Of a stretch of DNA of 5,270 nt, positions 1 to 5,270 are shown piece after piece. The stretch spans positions 1-5,270 of the forward strand of contig CAYWFS010000071.1 in NCBI GenBank assembly GCA_964457685.1, written 5' to 3'. Below the pieces are notes generated by a model. The model had not been told where the DNA came from. It saw only the letters and a program-made list of their open reading frames with translations, and searched no databases. A program made the translations under genes and the position numbers. The DNA is from UMGS1696 sp964457685 (GTDB lineage Bacteria; Bacillota; Clostridia; Oscillospirales; CAG-272). Every line of letters begins with the position of its first letter. Positions within the stretch are counted from its first letter, which is position 1.

Positions 1-27
1 GTTCAATTGGAAAAGGGTGTTTTTGTT

Positions 28-984
28 TTAGCCTCTCAGCACCTTGTCAAATATTCTTGAACATTGAATTGTAGACTGCGGAGGCATTATTTCGGAGGTT
101 GTACGTCCATCGTTTATACAGCGAACGACTTCCTCGATTTCAAATACAAATCCGTTTTCAAAAGTCTCTTCAAAGGTTTCGGCAAGACGGCAGTGTTCGT
201 CAAATCTCTTTGCCGTAAATCCGCTACTGCCCCACGGAAGCTCTATATTGCCCTTTGAACCGTTGATTATCAGATATTCCCTTGCGTTTGCGGTAAACAT
301 ACACTGTATAGCCGCATCACAGCTCTTGTATCTTACGATAAATGTAGCTCTTTCGTCTACTCCGGTTACAGGATGAGGTCTGAACATTCCTATGCAGTCC
401 TCGACAGGCTCACCGACAAGATAGGACACGATTTCGGTCGGGTAAACTCCGATGTCATACATTGAACCGCCCGCAAGACTCGGATTATACAGTCTGCTTT
501 CGGGATTTCCGTTTCCTCTGAAGCCTATTACGGCACTTACGGACTGAATTTCTCCGATGATACCCGAGTCAATCCATTCCTTTGCTTTTTTCGTCTGAGG
601 CAGGAAATTCGACCACATTGCTTCCATGCAGAACAGCTTCTTTTCTTCGGCTTTTTCAAATATTTCCCGTGCATCCTTTTCGGTGAGGGTCATTGCCTTT
701 TCGCATATAACGTGTTTTCCATGCTCAAAGCAAAGGAATATGTTTTCCTTGTGGAAATTGTGCGTGGTTGCAACGTATACAACGTCTATGTCAGCCTCTG
801 TCAGCATTTTCTCGTAGGAATCGTAGTATTTTTCGATACCGTTTCTCTCTGCGAATGCCTTTGCTCTTTCCATGGATTTGCTTGCAACAGCACATATTTC
901 CGCACCGTCAACAAGCTTTGCGGCATCACAGAATTTGTTTGCGATATTTCCGGCTCCGATTATTCCGAAACGTAAATTTTTCAT
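28..984 (-). CDS. Gfo/Idh/MocA family NAD(P)-dependent oxidoreductase, dihydrodiol-dehydrogenase-like
   Basis: Complete 318-residue cytosolic protein with no signal peptide or membrane segment. Residues 1-120 form a Rossmann fold that begins with the dinucleotide-binding motif GIIGAGNIA (7-15). The C-terminal alpha/beta domain carries EAMWSNFLP (121-129) and GGSMYDIGVYP (172-182), both characteristic of the dimeric dihydrodiol dehydrogenase / glucose-fructose oxidoreductase-like branch. Family members oxidise or reduce a hydroxyl/keto group on sugars or cyclic diols with NAD(P). The usual EKP motif reads CEKAM (94-98): the catalytic-type lysine K96 is kept but Pro is replaced by Ala. The ATG at 984 is supported by an AGGAGA site 8 bases upstream and by the Rossmann motif starting at residue 7. 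It is the last of three same-strand genes, 111 bases after the upstream oxidoreductase, with a terminator-like hairpin between them. Family is certain; substrate is unknown. No downstream terminator is visible before the window edge. Confidence 0.93.
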   Translation of the reverse strand: MKNLRFGIIGAGNIANKFCDAAKLVDGAEICAVASKSMERAKAFAERNGIEKYYDSYEKMLTEADIDVVYVATTHNFHKENIFLCFEHGKHVICEKAMTLTEKDAREIFEKAEEKKLFCMEAMWSNFLPQTKKAKEWIDSGIIGEIQSVSAVIGFRGNGNPESRLYNPSLAGGSMYDIGVYPTEIVSYLVGEPVEDCIGMFRPHPVTGVDERATFIVRYKSCDAAIQCMFTANAREYLIINGSKGNIELPWGSSGFTAKRFDEHCRLAETFEETFENGFVFEIEEVVRCINDGRTTSEIMPPQSTIQCSRIFDKVLRG

Positions 985-992
985 TTGTGAAG

Positions 993-998
993 TCTCCT
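993..998 (-). promoter_or_regulatory. Ribosome binding site of the 28-984 oxidoreductase
   Basis: The minus strand reads AGGAGA, 8 bases before the ATG at 984. This is standard clostridial spacing and fixes the start. Confidence 0.8.
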
Positions 999-1011
999 GT
1001 TTTTGTCAAGC

Positions 1012-1057
1012 AAAAAATTCCATAGAGCAAGGTATCTCACCCCAACATCTATGGAAT
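1012..1057 (-). terminator. Hairpin plus T-run between the two oxidoreductase genes; candidate terminator or attenuator
   Basis: Positions 1017-1026 (ATTCCATAGA) and 1048-1057 (TCTATGGAAT) are perfect 10-bp inverted arms around a 21-base loop. On the minus strand the stem is followed at once by TTTTTG (1016-1011), so the polarity fits a Rho-independent terminator after the 1096-2235 gene; the plus strand has no T-run. The loop is longer than in a typical terminator and contains a short nested GGT/ACC pairing (1031-1033 with 1039-1041). It ends about 28 bases before the last gene, so it could lower that gene's expression. A small mobile palindrome, such as an IS200/IS605-type end, is an alternative. 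Confidence 0.6.
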
Positions 1058-1095
1058 AATTTGTACTATGTGATTTTAAGCTTTACAAAGTCCGC

Positions 1096-2235
1096 TTAGA
1101 TTTCCGCAAATTCGATTTCAACTTCGTGACCGCAAGCGGCAGACTTGTTGATACCGTCTATGATAGCCTGGTTGTAGAGAATCTGAGATGTCGGAACAGG
1201 TGCGGGACCGTTTGTCTTAACAGCGTCGAGGAAGGAACGAATCTTCTTATCGAACAGTCCGCCGCCGTGGTTCTGGAGAATCGGAATAACTGTCTCTGTC
1301 TGAGTACCGCATACATCGTGATAGAGAGTCATTGCACCGCCTACAGAGCCGTTCCAGCAGTCGGTTGAAGGAATACGGAGTGCTCCCTCGGTACCGAAGA
1401 TTATTGTGTCACCGGGAGTGTTAACGTGCATTGCCCATGCGATTCTGAAGTCGAGGATGATACCGCCCTCGAGACGAACGAATGCTGCGGCGAAATCGTC
1501 AACGGAGAATCTGGAAGCGTCAGCACCGTTGTACTTCGGGTTTGTTCCGAAATAGTCAGCTGTGTAGCCAGATACAGTAAGAGGCTTCGGATAGCCTATT
1601 GCGTTGAGAACCATGTCGAGGGAGTAGCATCCGATGTCACCGAGAGCACCGATACCGCCTGTGGACTTTTCGATGAATGTAGAGCCGGGAATACCACGTC
1701 TTCTGCCGCCGCCTGTCTGTATGTAGTAAATCTTACCGAGAACGCCGGAGTCAACGATTTTCTTTATCATCTGCATATTAGCGTCGAATCTGGGCTGGAA
1801 GCCTACGGAAACGAATGTGCCGCTTTCCTTTTCGGCCTTGCAAACTGCTTCAGCTTCTTCGAGGGTTACGGTGAACGGCTTTTCAAGAAGTACGGGGATT
1901 CCGTGTTTGAGAGCGTATATTGTGGGTTCTGCGTGCTGTGTGTTGTAGGTACAGATAGATACTGCGTCAAGCTCCTCATTGTCTATCATTTCCTTGTGAG
2001 AGGGGTAGTATCTTACTCCTTCAACACCGAATTTCTTCATGAATTTTTCGGCTTTTCCGGGGATAAGGTCTGCGGCTGCTACGATTTCCACGTCATCCTG
2101 GATTTTGTAGCTCTGAATATGGGATTCTGCGATCCATCCCGTACCGATAATACCTACTTTAAGCTTTTTTCCTGTGTTAACGATTTTTTCTTCTTCAGTT
2201 GCCTGTTTGAACTGACTGAGAACTGCGTCTGACAT
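1096..2235 (-). CDS. Gfo/Idh/MocA family NAD(P)-dependent oxidoreductase (sugar/inositol dehydrogenase-like)
   Basis: A 379-residue cytosolic protein. After a roughly 25-residue hydrophilic N-terminal extension comes the Rossmann motif GIIGTGWIAESH (28-39). The lysine motif EKP is at 118-120 (K119), GFQPRFD at 145-151, and GDIGCYSLD at 199-207, matching the family's D-x-G-x-[HY]-x-x-D substrate-site pattern with Tyr204 where many relatives have His. Known relatives are NAD(P)-linked dehydrogenases of myo-inositol, sugars, amino sugars or glycosides; which of these applies cannot be read here. The open frame reaches 2283, but the ATG at 2235 is preferred because AAAGGCGG lies 9 bases upstream and the extra 16 residues have no ribosome site. 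It lies 83 bases after the TIM-barrel gene with no convincing terminator or promoter between them, so cotranscription is likely. It is quite divergent from the 28-984 paralogue, so the two are unlikely to be a recent duplication. Confidence 0.93.
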   Translation of the reverse strand: MSDAVLSQFKQATEEEKIVNTGKKLKVGIIGTGWIAESHIQSYKIQDDVEIVAAADLIPGKAEKFMKKFGVEGVRYYPSHKEMIDNEELDAVSICTYNTQHAEPTIYALKHGIPVLLEKPFTVTLEEAEAVCKAEKESGTFVSVGFQPRFDANMQMIKKIVDSGVLGKIYYIQTGGGRRRGIPGSTFIEKSTGGIGALGDIGCYSLDMVLNAIGYPKPLTVSGYTADYFGTNPKYNGADASRFSVDDFAAAFVRLEGGIILDFRIAWAMHVNTPGDTIIFGTEGALRIPSTDCWNGSVGGAMTLYHDVCGTQTETVIPILQNHGGGLFDKKIRSFLDAVKTNGPAPVPTSQILYNQAIIDGINKSAACGHEVEIEFAEI

Positions 2236-2244
2236 TTGTTTTGT

Positions 2245-2252
2245 CCGCCTTT
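2245..2252 (-). promoter_or_regulatory. Ribosome binding site that decides the start at 2235
   Basis: The minus strand reads AAAGGCGG, 9 bases before the ATG at 2235. It falls inside the longer open frame starting at 2283 and argues for the shorter protein. Confidence 0.75.
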
Positions 2253-2318
2253 CGATAAATTTTTTACATATAACCGCCTGCACCGACGGATTATTTTAGA
2301 GTTAAATAAAAGCTGTAA

Positions 2319-3143
2319 TTACCAACCGAGGGAGCGGAGATATTCACGGCTCGCCTTAATGGAATCCATTCTGGAAAGACCCATTGTGTTTTCGTCCTGC
2401 TCAACAACGACCCAATTTGCACCCGACTTAACGGAAGCATCGAGAATCTTCGGAATGTTCTGCATACCGTGACCTATGGGACGGAATTCAAACGATGACG
2501 GCTCGTCTTCTTTCTCCTCCTCATCAAGTCCGATGAGTGCGTAAAGATGCTTGGGAAGCTTTCCTTCAATGTTGAAGTCCTTGAGATGAACGACAGGGGT
2601 ACGTCCGTTGTACTTTGCGATGAACTCTGCGGGATCTTCACCGCCGATATTTACCCAGCAGGTGTCAAGCTCTGTCTGAAGAAGCTCTGCGGGAACTCTG
2701 CTGTAGAGAATATCGAGACCGTACTCGCCGTCAACCTTTTTAAATTCAAAGTCGTGGTTGTGATAGAGAAGTGTGATTCCGTGCTTTTTCGCAACCTCAC
2801 CGAGCATTGCGATTTCACTGAACATCTGCTCCCAAAGCTCACCTCCGGGTCTTCTTTCCTCCGTAACATAGGGAACCGCGACATATTTACAGCCTATTTT
2901 TTCATATGTTGCAAGAGTACCTTCGGGATCTGCAAGCATTTCCGCAAGCGGAACATGAGCTGATACCGCAACAAGTCCGTATGCGTCGAGAAGACCTCTT
3001 ATGTAGTCGGCGGAATTACCGAAAAGTCCGGCAAATTCAACACCGTCGTAACCCATTTCCTTAACCTTGCGAAGTGCGTCCGACATATTGGCAGCTACAT
3101 CGTCTCTTATAGAATAAAGCTGCACTGCAACAGGTAGTGACAT
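2319..3143 (-). CDS. Sugar phosphate isomerase/epimerase-like TIM-barrel protein (xylose isomerase-like / AP endonuclease 2 fold)
   Basis: Complete 274-residue cytosolic protein, about the usual length of this family. It opens with QLYSIRDD (8-15) and GYDGVEF (31-37), the first strands of the barrel. Candidate metal- and substrate-binding residues follow in family order: His63; HNHDFEF (128-134); ELDTCW (158-163, Glu158 and Asp160); VVHLKDF (184-190, His186 and Asp189); GHG (224-226); and VVVEQD (245-250, Glu248). Characterised relatives include inosose dehydratase IolE, hexulose/tagatose epimerases, hydroxypyruvate isomerase and the C-glycoside-cleaving DgpC type, all using a divalent metal to isomerise, epimerise or eliminate on a keto sugar. 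An acidic insertion (about 207-215, rich in Glu/Asp) lies just before the GHG loop. The ATG at 3143 has GGAGGT 7 bases upstream. It is promoter-proximal in the three-gene set, which suggests it acts with the downstream dehydrogenases. The exact reaction is unknown. Confidence 0.92.
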   Translation of the reverse strand: MSLPVAVQLYSIRDDVAANMSDALRKVKEMGYDGVEFAGLFGNSADYIRGLLDAYGLVAVSAHVPLAEMLADPEGTLATYEKIGCKYVAVPYVTEERRPGGELWEQMFSEIAMLGEVAKKHGITLLYHNHDFEFKKVDGEYGLDILYSRVPAELLQTELDTCWVNIGGEDPAEFIAKYNGRTPVVHLKDFNIEGKLPKHLYALIGLDEEEKEDEPSSFEFRPIGHGMQNIPKILDASVKSGANWVVVEQDENTMGLSRMDSIKASREYLRSLGW

Positions 3144-3150
3144 TGTATAT

Positions 3151-3156
3151 ACCTCC
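3151..3156 (-). promoter_or_regulatory. Ribosome binding site of the TIM-barrel gene
   Basis: The minus strand reads GGAGGT, 7 bases before the ATG at 3143. It is close to a perfect Shine-Dalgarno sequence. Confidence 0.85.
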
Positions 3157-3166
3157 GTTATATCCT

Positions 3167-3182
3167 TACGATTAAAATCGTA
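3167..3182. promoter_or_regulatory. Palindromic candidate operator in the leader of the sugar operon
   Basis: TACGATT (3167-3173) and AATCGTA (3176-3182) are perfect 7-bp inverted arms separated by AA. The site lies about 20-35 bases downstream of the predicted minus-strand transcription start and upstream of the ribosome site, where a repressor could block transcription. The regulator is not in the window. A 2-base loop makes an RNA hairpin role less likely, although TTTTTT follows nearby on the plus strand. Confidence 0.45.
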
Positions 3183-3209
3183 GTTTTTTCCGAATCATGT
3201 TTTTTTCAT

Positions 3210-3238
3210 ATTATAGCTTAAAGCATAACCAAAATCAA
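3210..3238 (-). promoter_or_regulatory. Sigma-A-type promoter of the three-gene sugar operon
   Basis: On the minus strand, TTGATT (3238-3233) and TATAAT (3215-3210) are separated by exactly 17 bp. The -10 is perfect and the -35 matches four of six consensus bases. Predicted transcription start is near 3203, giving a leader of about 60 bases. Confidence 0.75.
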
Positions 3239-3356
3239 GAGCTTTTTGATATATTTCCTAAAAAAATCTGACGTGATTTGACATTTCTTGTGATACGGAG
3301 ACTCTCTTGCTGTAAATCGGACGATATAGAGGTCAAAAAATTGTGCTTTTTGGCAC

Positions 3357-3385
3357 TTGACAACGGACGAGAGATAAATTATAAT
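3357..3385 (+). promoter_or_regulatory. Perfect-consensus sigma-A promoter of guaB
   Basis: TTGACA (3357-3362), a 17-bp spacer and TATAAT (3380-3385) match the housekeeping consensus exactly. Predicted transcription start is near 3392, with a leader of about 65 bases. Two more TATAAT hexamers (3389-3394 and 3412-3417) lie in the leader but have no properly spaced -35. Confidence 0.9.
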
Positions 3386-3437
3386 CTATATAATAATCAT
3401 TTGTAGAAGTATATAATCACGTAAAAACATTATTGAA

Positions 3438-3443
3438 GAAAGG
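3438..3443 (+). promoter_or_regulatory. Ribosome binding site of guaB, long spacing
   Basis: GAAAGG ends 13 bases before the ATG at 3457 and only 1 base before another in-frame ATG at 3445. The wide spacing is suboptimal, but 3457 remains the better start because 3445 is too close and the TTG at 3433 has no ribosome site. Confidence 0.55.
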
Positions 3444-3456
3444 TATGGTTCAGACG

Positions 3457-4935
3457 ATGGCGAAAGACTTTATCTCGAGCAAGATTGCGTACGAAGGAAT
3501 TACCTTTGACGACGTTCTTCTTATCCCCGCAAAGAGCGATGTTCTTCCCAGCACTGTTTCACTTAAAACAAAGCTTACAAAGAAAATCGAGCTTAATATT
3601 CCGCTTATGAGTGCGGCTATGGACACCGTAACCGAATATGCCCTTGCTATTGCTATGGCGAGAGAAGGCGGTATCGGTATTATACATAAGAATATGTCTA
3701 TCGAGCAGCAGTGCGATCAGGTTGAAAGAGTAAAGAGAAGCGAAAACGGAGTTATTACAGACCCGTTCTTCCTCCATCCCGACAATTTCGTTTATGAAGC
3801 AGACGAGCTTATGGGTAAGTACAGAATATCCGGTGTGCCGATTTGCGATGAAAACGGTGTTCTTGTCGGAATTATCACAAACCGTGACCTCCGCTTCATG
3901 ACAGACTATAATGTGCCGATTAAGGACGTTATGACAAAGGAAAACCTTATCACCGTTCCCGTAGGTACAACTCTCGAGCAGGCAAAGGAAATACTCAGAG
4001 GTCATAAGATCGAGAAGCTTCCCATAGTTGACGATAACAACAAGCTCCGCGGTCTTATCACAATAAAGGATATTGAAAAGGCTGACCGTTATCCGAACTC
4101 CGCAAAGGATGCACACGGAAGACTTCTCTGCGGTGCCGCTATCGGTGTAACAAAGGACGTAACAGAACGTGCTGCCGCTCTTCTTAAGGCAGGTGCAGAC
4201 GTTCTCGTTCTCGACTCCGCACACGGTCACTCCAGAAATATTCTCAGCTGCATTGAAAAAATCAAGACAGCATTCCCCGATTGCCAGCTCATCGCAGGTA
4301 ATATCGCAACAAGCGAAGCGGCTCACGACCTCATTTCCGCAGGTGCTGACGCTATTAAGGTAGGTATAGGCCCCGGTTCCATCTGTACAACCCGTGTTGT
4401 TGCAGGTATCGGTGTTCCTCAGATTTCCGCTATCATGAACGCTTACTCCGAAGCTGCCGAAGCGGGTATTCCCGTTATCGCAGACGGCGGTATCAAGTAC
4501 AGCGGCGACCTTCCCAAGGCTATTGCGGCAGGTGCTAACGTAATCATGGTCGGCTCACTTCTCGCAGGATGTGAGGAAAGCCCCGGAGATACAGAAATCT
4601 ATCAGGGAAGACAGTTCAAGGTATACAGAGGTATGGGTTCTCTTGCGGCTATGGAAAGAGGTTCCAAGGACAGATACTTCCAGGAAGGTGCAAGAAAGCT
4701 CGTTCCCGAAGGAGTTGAAGGTCGTGTACCTTACAAGGGATACCTTGCAGATACAGTATTCCAGCTCATGGGCGGTCTCCGTGCAGGTATGGGTTACTGC
4801 GGTGCTTCTACTATTGATGAACTCAAGGAAAACGGCAGATTCGTAAAGATGTCCGGCAACGGTCTCAGAGAATCTCACCCCCACGATATTAACATCACAA
4901 AGGAAGCTCCCAACTATTCCGCTCTTCCGCTTTAA
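3457..4935 (+). CDS. guaB: Inosine-5'-monophosphate dehydrogenase
   Basis: A 492-residue cytosolic enzyme that oxidises IMP to XMP with NAD+, the committed step of GMP synthesis; it normally acts as a tetramer. The family start motif FDDVLLIPAKSDVLPS lies at 17-32. Two CBS domains (about 100-150 and 157-208) interrupt the TIM barrel, as in full-length bacterial GuaB, and are the usual nucleotide-binding regulatory module. DSAHGHS (253-259) belongs to the NAD site. GIGPGSICTTR (303-313) is the catalytic loop with nucleophile Cys310. DGGIKYSGD (343-351) binds IMP phosphate. The mobile flap carries the catalytic Arg406-Tyr407 pair in KDRYFQ, then EGRVPYKG (421-428). The chosen ATG aligns with GuaB N termini; the in-frame TTG at 3433 would add 8 unsupported residues. 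All key residues are present, with no frameshift. It has its own promoter and terminator, so it is monocistronic and divergent from the sugar genes. Confidence 0.98.
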   Translation: MAKDFISSKIAYEGITFDDVLLIPAKSDVLPSTVSLKTKLTKKIELNIPLMSAAMDTVTEYALAIAMAREGGIGIIHKNMSIEQQCDQVERVKRSENGVITDPFFLHPDNFVYEADELMGKYRISGVPICDENGVLVGIITNRDLRFMTDYNVPIKDVMTKENLITVPVGTTLEQAKEILRGHKIEKLPIVDDNNKLRGLITIKDIEKADRYPNSAKDAHGRLLCGAAIGVTKDVTERAAALLKAGADVLVLDSAHGHSRNILSCIEKIKTAFPDCQLIAGNIATSEAAHDLISAGADAIKVGIGPGSICTTRVVAGIGVPQISAIMNAYSEAAEAGIPVIADGGIKYSGDLPKAIAAGANVIMVGSLLAGCEESPGDTEIYQGRQFKVYRGMGSLAAMERGSKDRYFQEGARKLVPEGVEGRVPYKGYLADTVFQLMGGLRAGMGYCGASTIDELKENGRFVKMSGNGLRESHPHDINITKEAPNYSALPL

Positions 4936-4948
4936 TTAAATAAAAAAT

Positions 4949-5000
4949 AATCGCTCGGACGAATTTGATTAAGTTCAAATTTCGCTTTCGGGCGATTTTT
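4949..5000 (+). terminator. Rho-independent terminator of guaB
   Basis: AATCGC (4949-4954) pairs with GCGATT (4992-4997). The stem continues inward with bulges and wobbles to an inner CGAATTTGA / TCAAATTTCG helix, closing on a small loop around 4970-4973. TTTTTG follows immediately. It starts 13 bases after the guaB stop codon. Confidence 0.9.
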
Positions 5001-5031
5001 GTATATAAAAAGCCTTTTCGATAATTGATGT

Positions 5032-5070
5032 GACCCCGGAAGTAAGACAAAAAATCCGGCTTCTTGGGTC
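5032..5070. repeat. Second hairpin downstream of guaB
   Basis: GACCCCGGAAG (5032-5042) pairs with CTTCTTGGGTC (5060-5070) with one mismatch and one G-T wobble around a 17-base loop. The loop contains TCCGG (5055-5059), which could pair instead with CCGGA (5036-5040), so two folds compete. No strong T-run follows on either strand. It may be a back-up terminator or a structured remnant. Confidence 0.5.
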
Positions 5071-5087
5071 GGTTTAAAGCTCCGTAG

Positions 5088-5240
5088 AAAATAAAAAAAG
5101 CTACTTCTGAAAAAACAAAAGAGCTTAGTAGTACAAAATAAAAAAAGCTACTTCTGAAAAAACAAAAGAGCTTAGTAGTACAAAATAAAAAAAGCTGCTT
5201 TTGAAAAAGACAAAGGAGCTTAGTGATATAAAACAAAAAA
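5088..5240. repeat. 47-bp A-rich tandem repeat abutting the tRNA tail
   Basis: Copies 5088-5134 and 5135-5181 are identical. Copy 3 (5182 to about 5229) is diverged by several substitutions and a 1-base indel. A fourth start (5230 onward, AAAACAAAAAAAGCTA) runs into the tRNA. Each full copy contains AAGCT and AGCTT as inverted arms (5098-5102/5122-5126, 5145-5149/5169-5173, 5192-5196/5217-5221). On the minus strand each such pair is followed by a T-run, a weak terminator-like pattern repeated three times downstream of the tRNA. Confidence 0.85.
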
Positions 5241-5270
5241 AGCTAATGGAGGGATTTGAACCCTCGACCT
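5241..5270 (-). tRNA. tRNA 3' end, partial at the window edge (isotype not determined)
   Basis: On the minus strand the sequence begins with AGGTC, a 5-base variable loop. Next comes a T-arm with stem GAGGG/CCCTC (5265-5261 and 5253-5249) and loop TTCAAAT (5260-5254), which fits the TTC-R-A-N-Y pattern. CATTAGC (5248-5242) is the 3' acceptor strand and T (5241) the discriminator base. No CCA is encoded; TTTTTT follows directly, so CCA would be added after transcription. The acceptor implies a 5' end of GCTAATG outside the window. The anticodon is not in the window; a threonine tRNA is one weak possibility from the acceptor and variable loop. Confidence 0.85.

Larger units (their letters stand above)
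3144..3456. other. Divergent intergenic region between the sugar operon and guaB
   Basis: About 310 bases without a gene. The left half holds the minus-strand promoter and leader palindrome of the sugar operon. The right end holds the guaB promoter and a roughly 65-base AT-rich leader. Between about 3240 and 3330 I see only AT-rich sequence with a lone TTGACA (3278-3283) that lacks a matching -10. No small ORF with a ribosome site and no complete riboswitch is visible. Confidence 0.7.
4936..5240. other. Non-coding region between guaB and the minus-strand tRNA
   Basis: About 305 bases without a credible gene. In order it holds the guaB terminator, a second hairpin and a 47-bp tandem repeat that abuts the tRNA 3' end. 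An open frame across the repeats on the minus strand is a low-complexity artefact. Confidence 0.8.

Noticed and set aside
1004..1009. TTGACA on the minus strand upstream of the 28-984 gene
   Set aside because: A 17-bp spacing would put the -10 on the start codon, and no -10-like hexamer is there.
1426..2232. 268-residue open frame on the plus strand
   Set aside because: It is antisense to a well-supported oxidoreductase, has no ribosome site or family motif, and has the Cys/Val-rich composition of a frame shadow.
3278..3283. TTGACA on the plus strand in the divergent region
   Set aside because: No -10-like hexamer lies 16-18 bp downstream.
3316..3325. ATCG-GA-CGAT short palindrome
   Set aside because: Arms of only 4 bp are expected by chance, and the half-site orientation is opposite to that of the leader palindrome at 3167-3182.
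3410..3425. TATATAATCACG resembling the first strand of a purine riboswitch
   Set aside because: None of the remaining conserved helices or loops follow before the start codon; this is AT-rich chance resemblance.
3433..3456. TTG start adding 8 residues to GuaB
   Set aside because: No ribosome site precedes it and the extra residues do not belong to the conserved GuaB N terminus.
3559..4326. 255-residue open frame on the minus strand
   Set aside because: It is antisense to guaB, whose motifs cover the same region; no independent coding evidence.
5088..5229. CRISPR-like array
   Set aside because: The copies are directly adjacent with no spacers, and no cas gene is present.
4895..5236. 113-residue open frame on the minus strand across the tandem repeats
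   Set aside because: It is low-complexity Phe/Leu-rich translation of the A-rich repeat and the guaB terminator, with repeated peptide segments, and it runs antisense into the guaB 3' end.

Overview
The window looks like a chromosomal segment of a low-to-mid GC Gram-positive anaerobe of the Clostridia. A gut Oscillospiraceae/Ruminococcus-like organism is my best guess. It rests on clear Shine-Dalgarno sites, near-consensus sigma-A promoters, U-tailed hairpins, a Firmicute-type GuaB and a tRNA end without an encoded CCA. The species is inferred, not shown.

Positions 28-3143 (minus strand) hold three genes in one direction. Transcription order is a xylose-isomerase-like TIM-barrel sugar isomerase/epimerase (2319-3143), a Gfo/Idh/MocA oxidoreductase (1096-2235), then a second, dihydrodiol-dehydrogenase-like Gfo/Idh/MocA oxidoreductase (28-984). 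A good promoter (3210-3238) and a palindromic candidate operator (3167-3182) precede the first gene. A hairpin with a T-run (1012-1057) lies between the two oxidoreductases and may stop or attenuate transcription before the last gene. NAD(P)-linked oxidoreductases beside such a TIM-barrel enzyme are typical of sugar, inositol or keto-sugar catabolism. The substrate cannot be read from the sequence.

Positions 3144-3456 are a divergent intergenic region. It carries the minus-strand promoter and a perfect-consensus promoter (TTGACA, 17 bp, TATAAT at 3357-3385) for guaB.

Positions 3457-4935 (plus strand) encode a complete IMP dehydrogenase (GuaB) with both CBS domains and all catalytic motifs. 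A strong intrinsic terminator follows (4949-5000).

Positions 5001-5240 are non-coding. They hold a second hairpin (5032-5070) and a 47-bp A-rich tandem repeat: two identical copies, one diverged copy and the start of a fourth. The fourth start runs into the 3' end of a minus-strand tRNA (5241-5270), cut by the window edge. The repeat unit carries a copy of the tRNA tail plus its T-run.

No phage, transposase, CRISPR or defence gene is visible. The least ordinary items are the tRNA-tail-linked tandem repeat, the hairpin between the oxidoreductases and the palindrome in the leader of the sugar operon.
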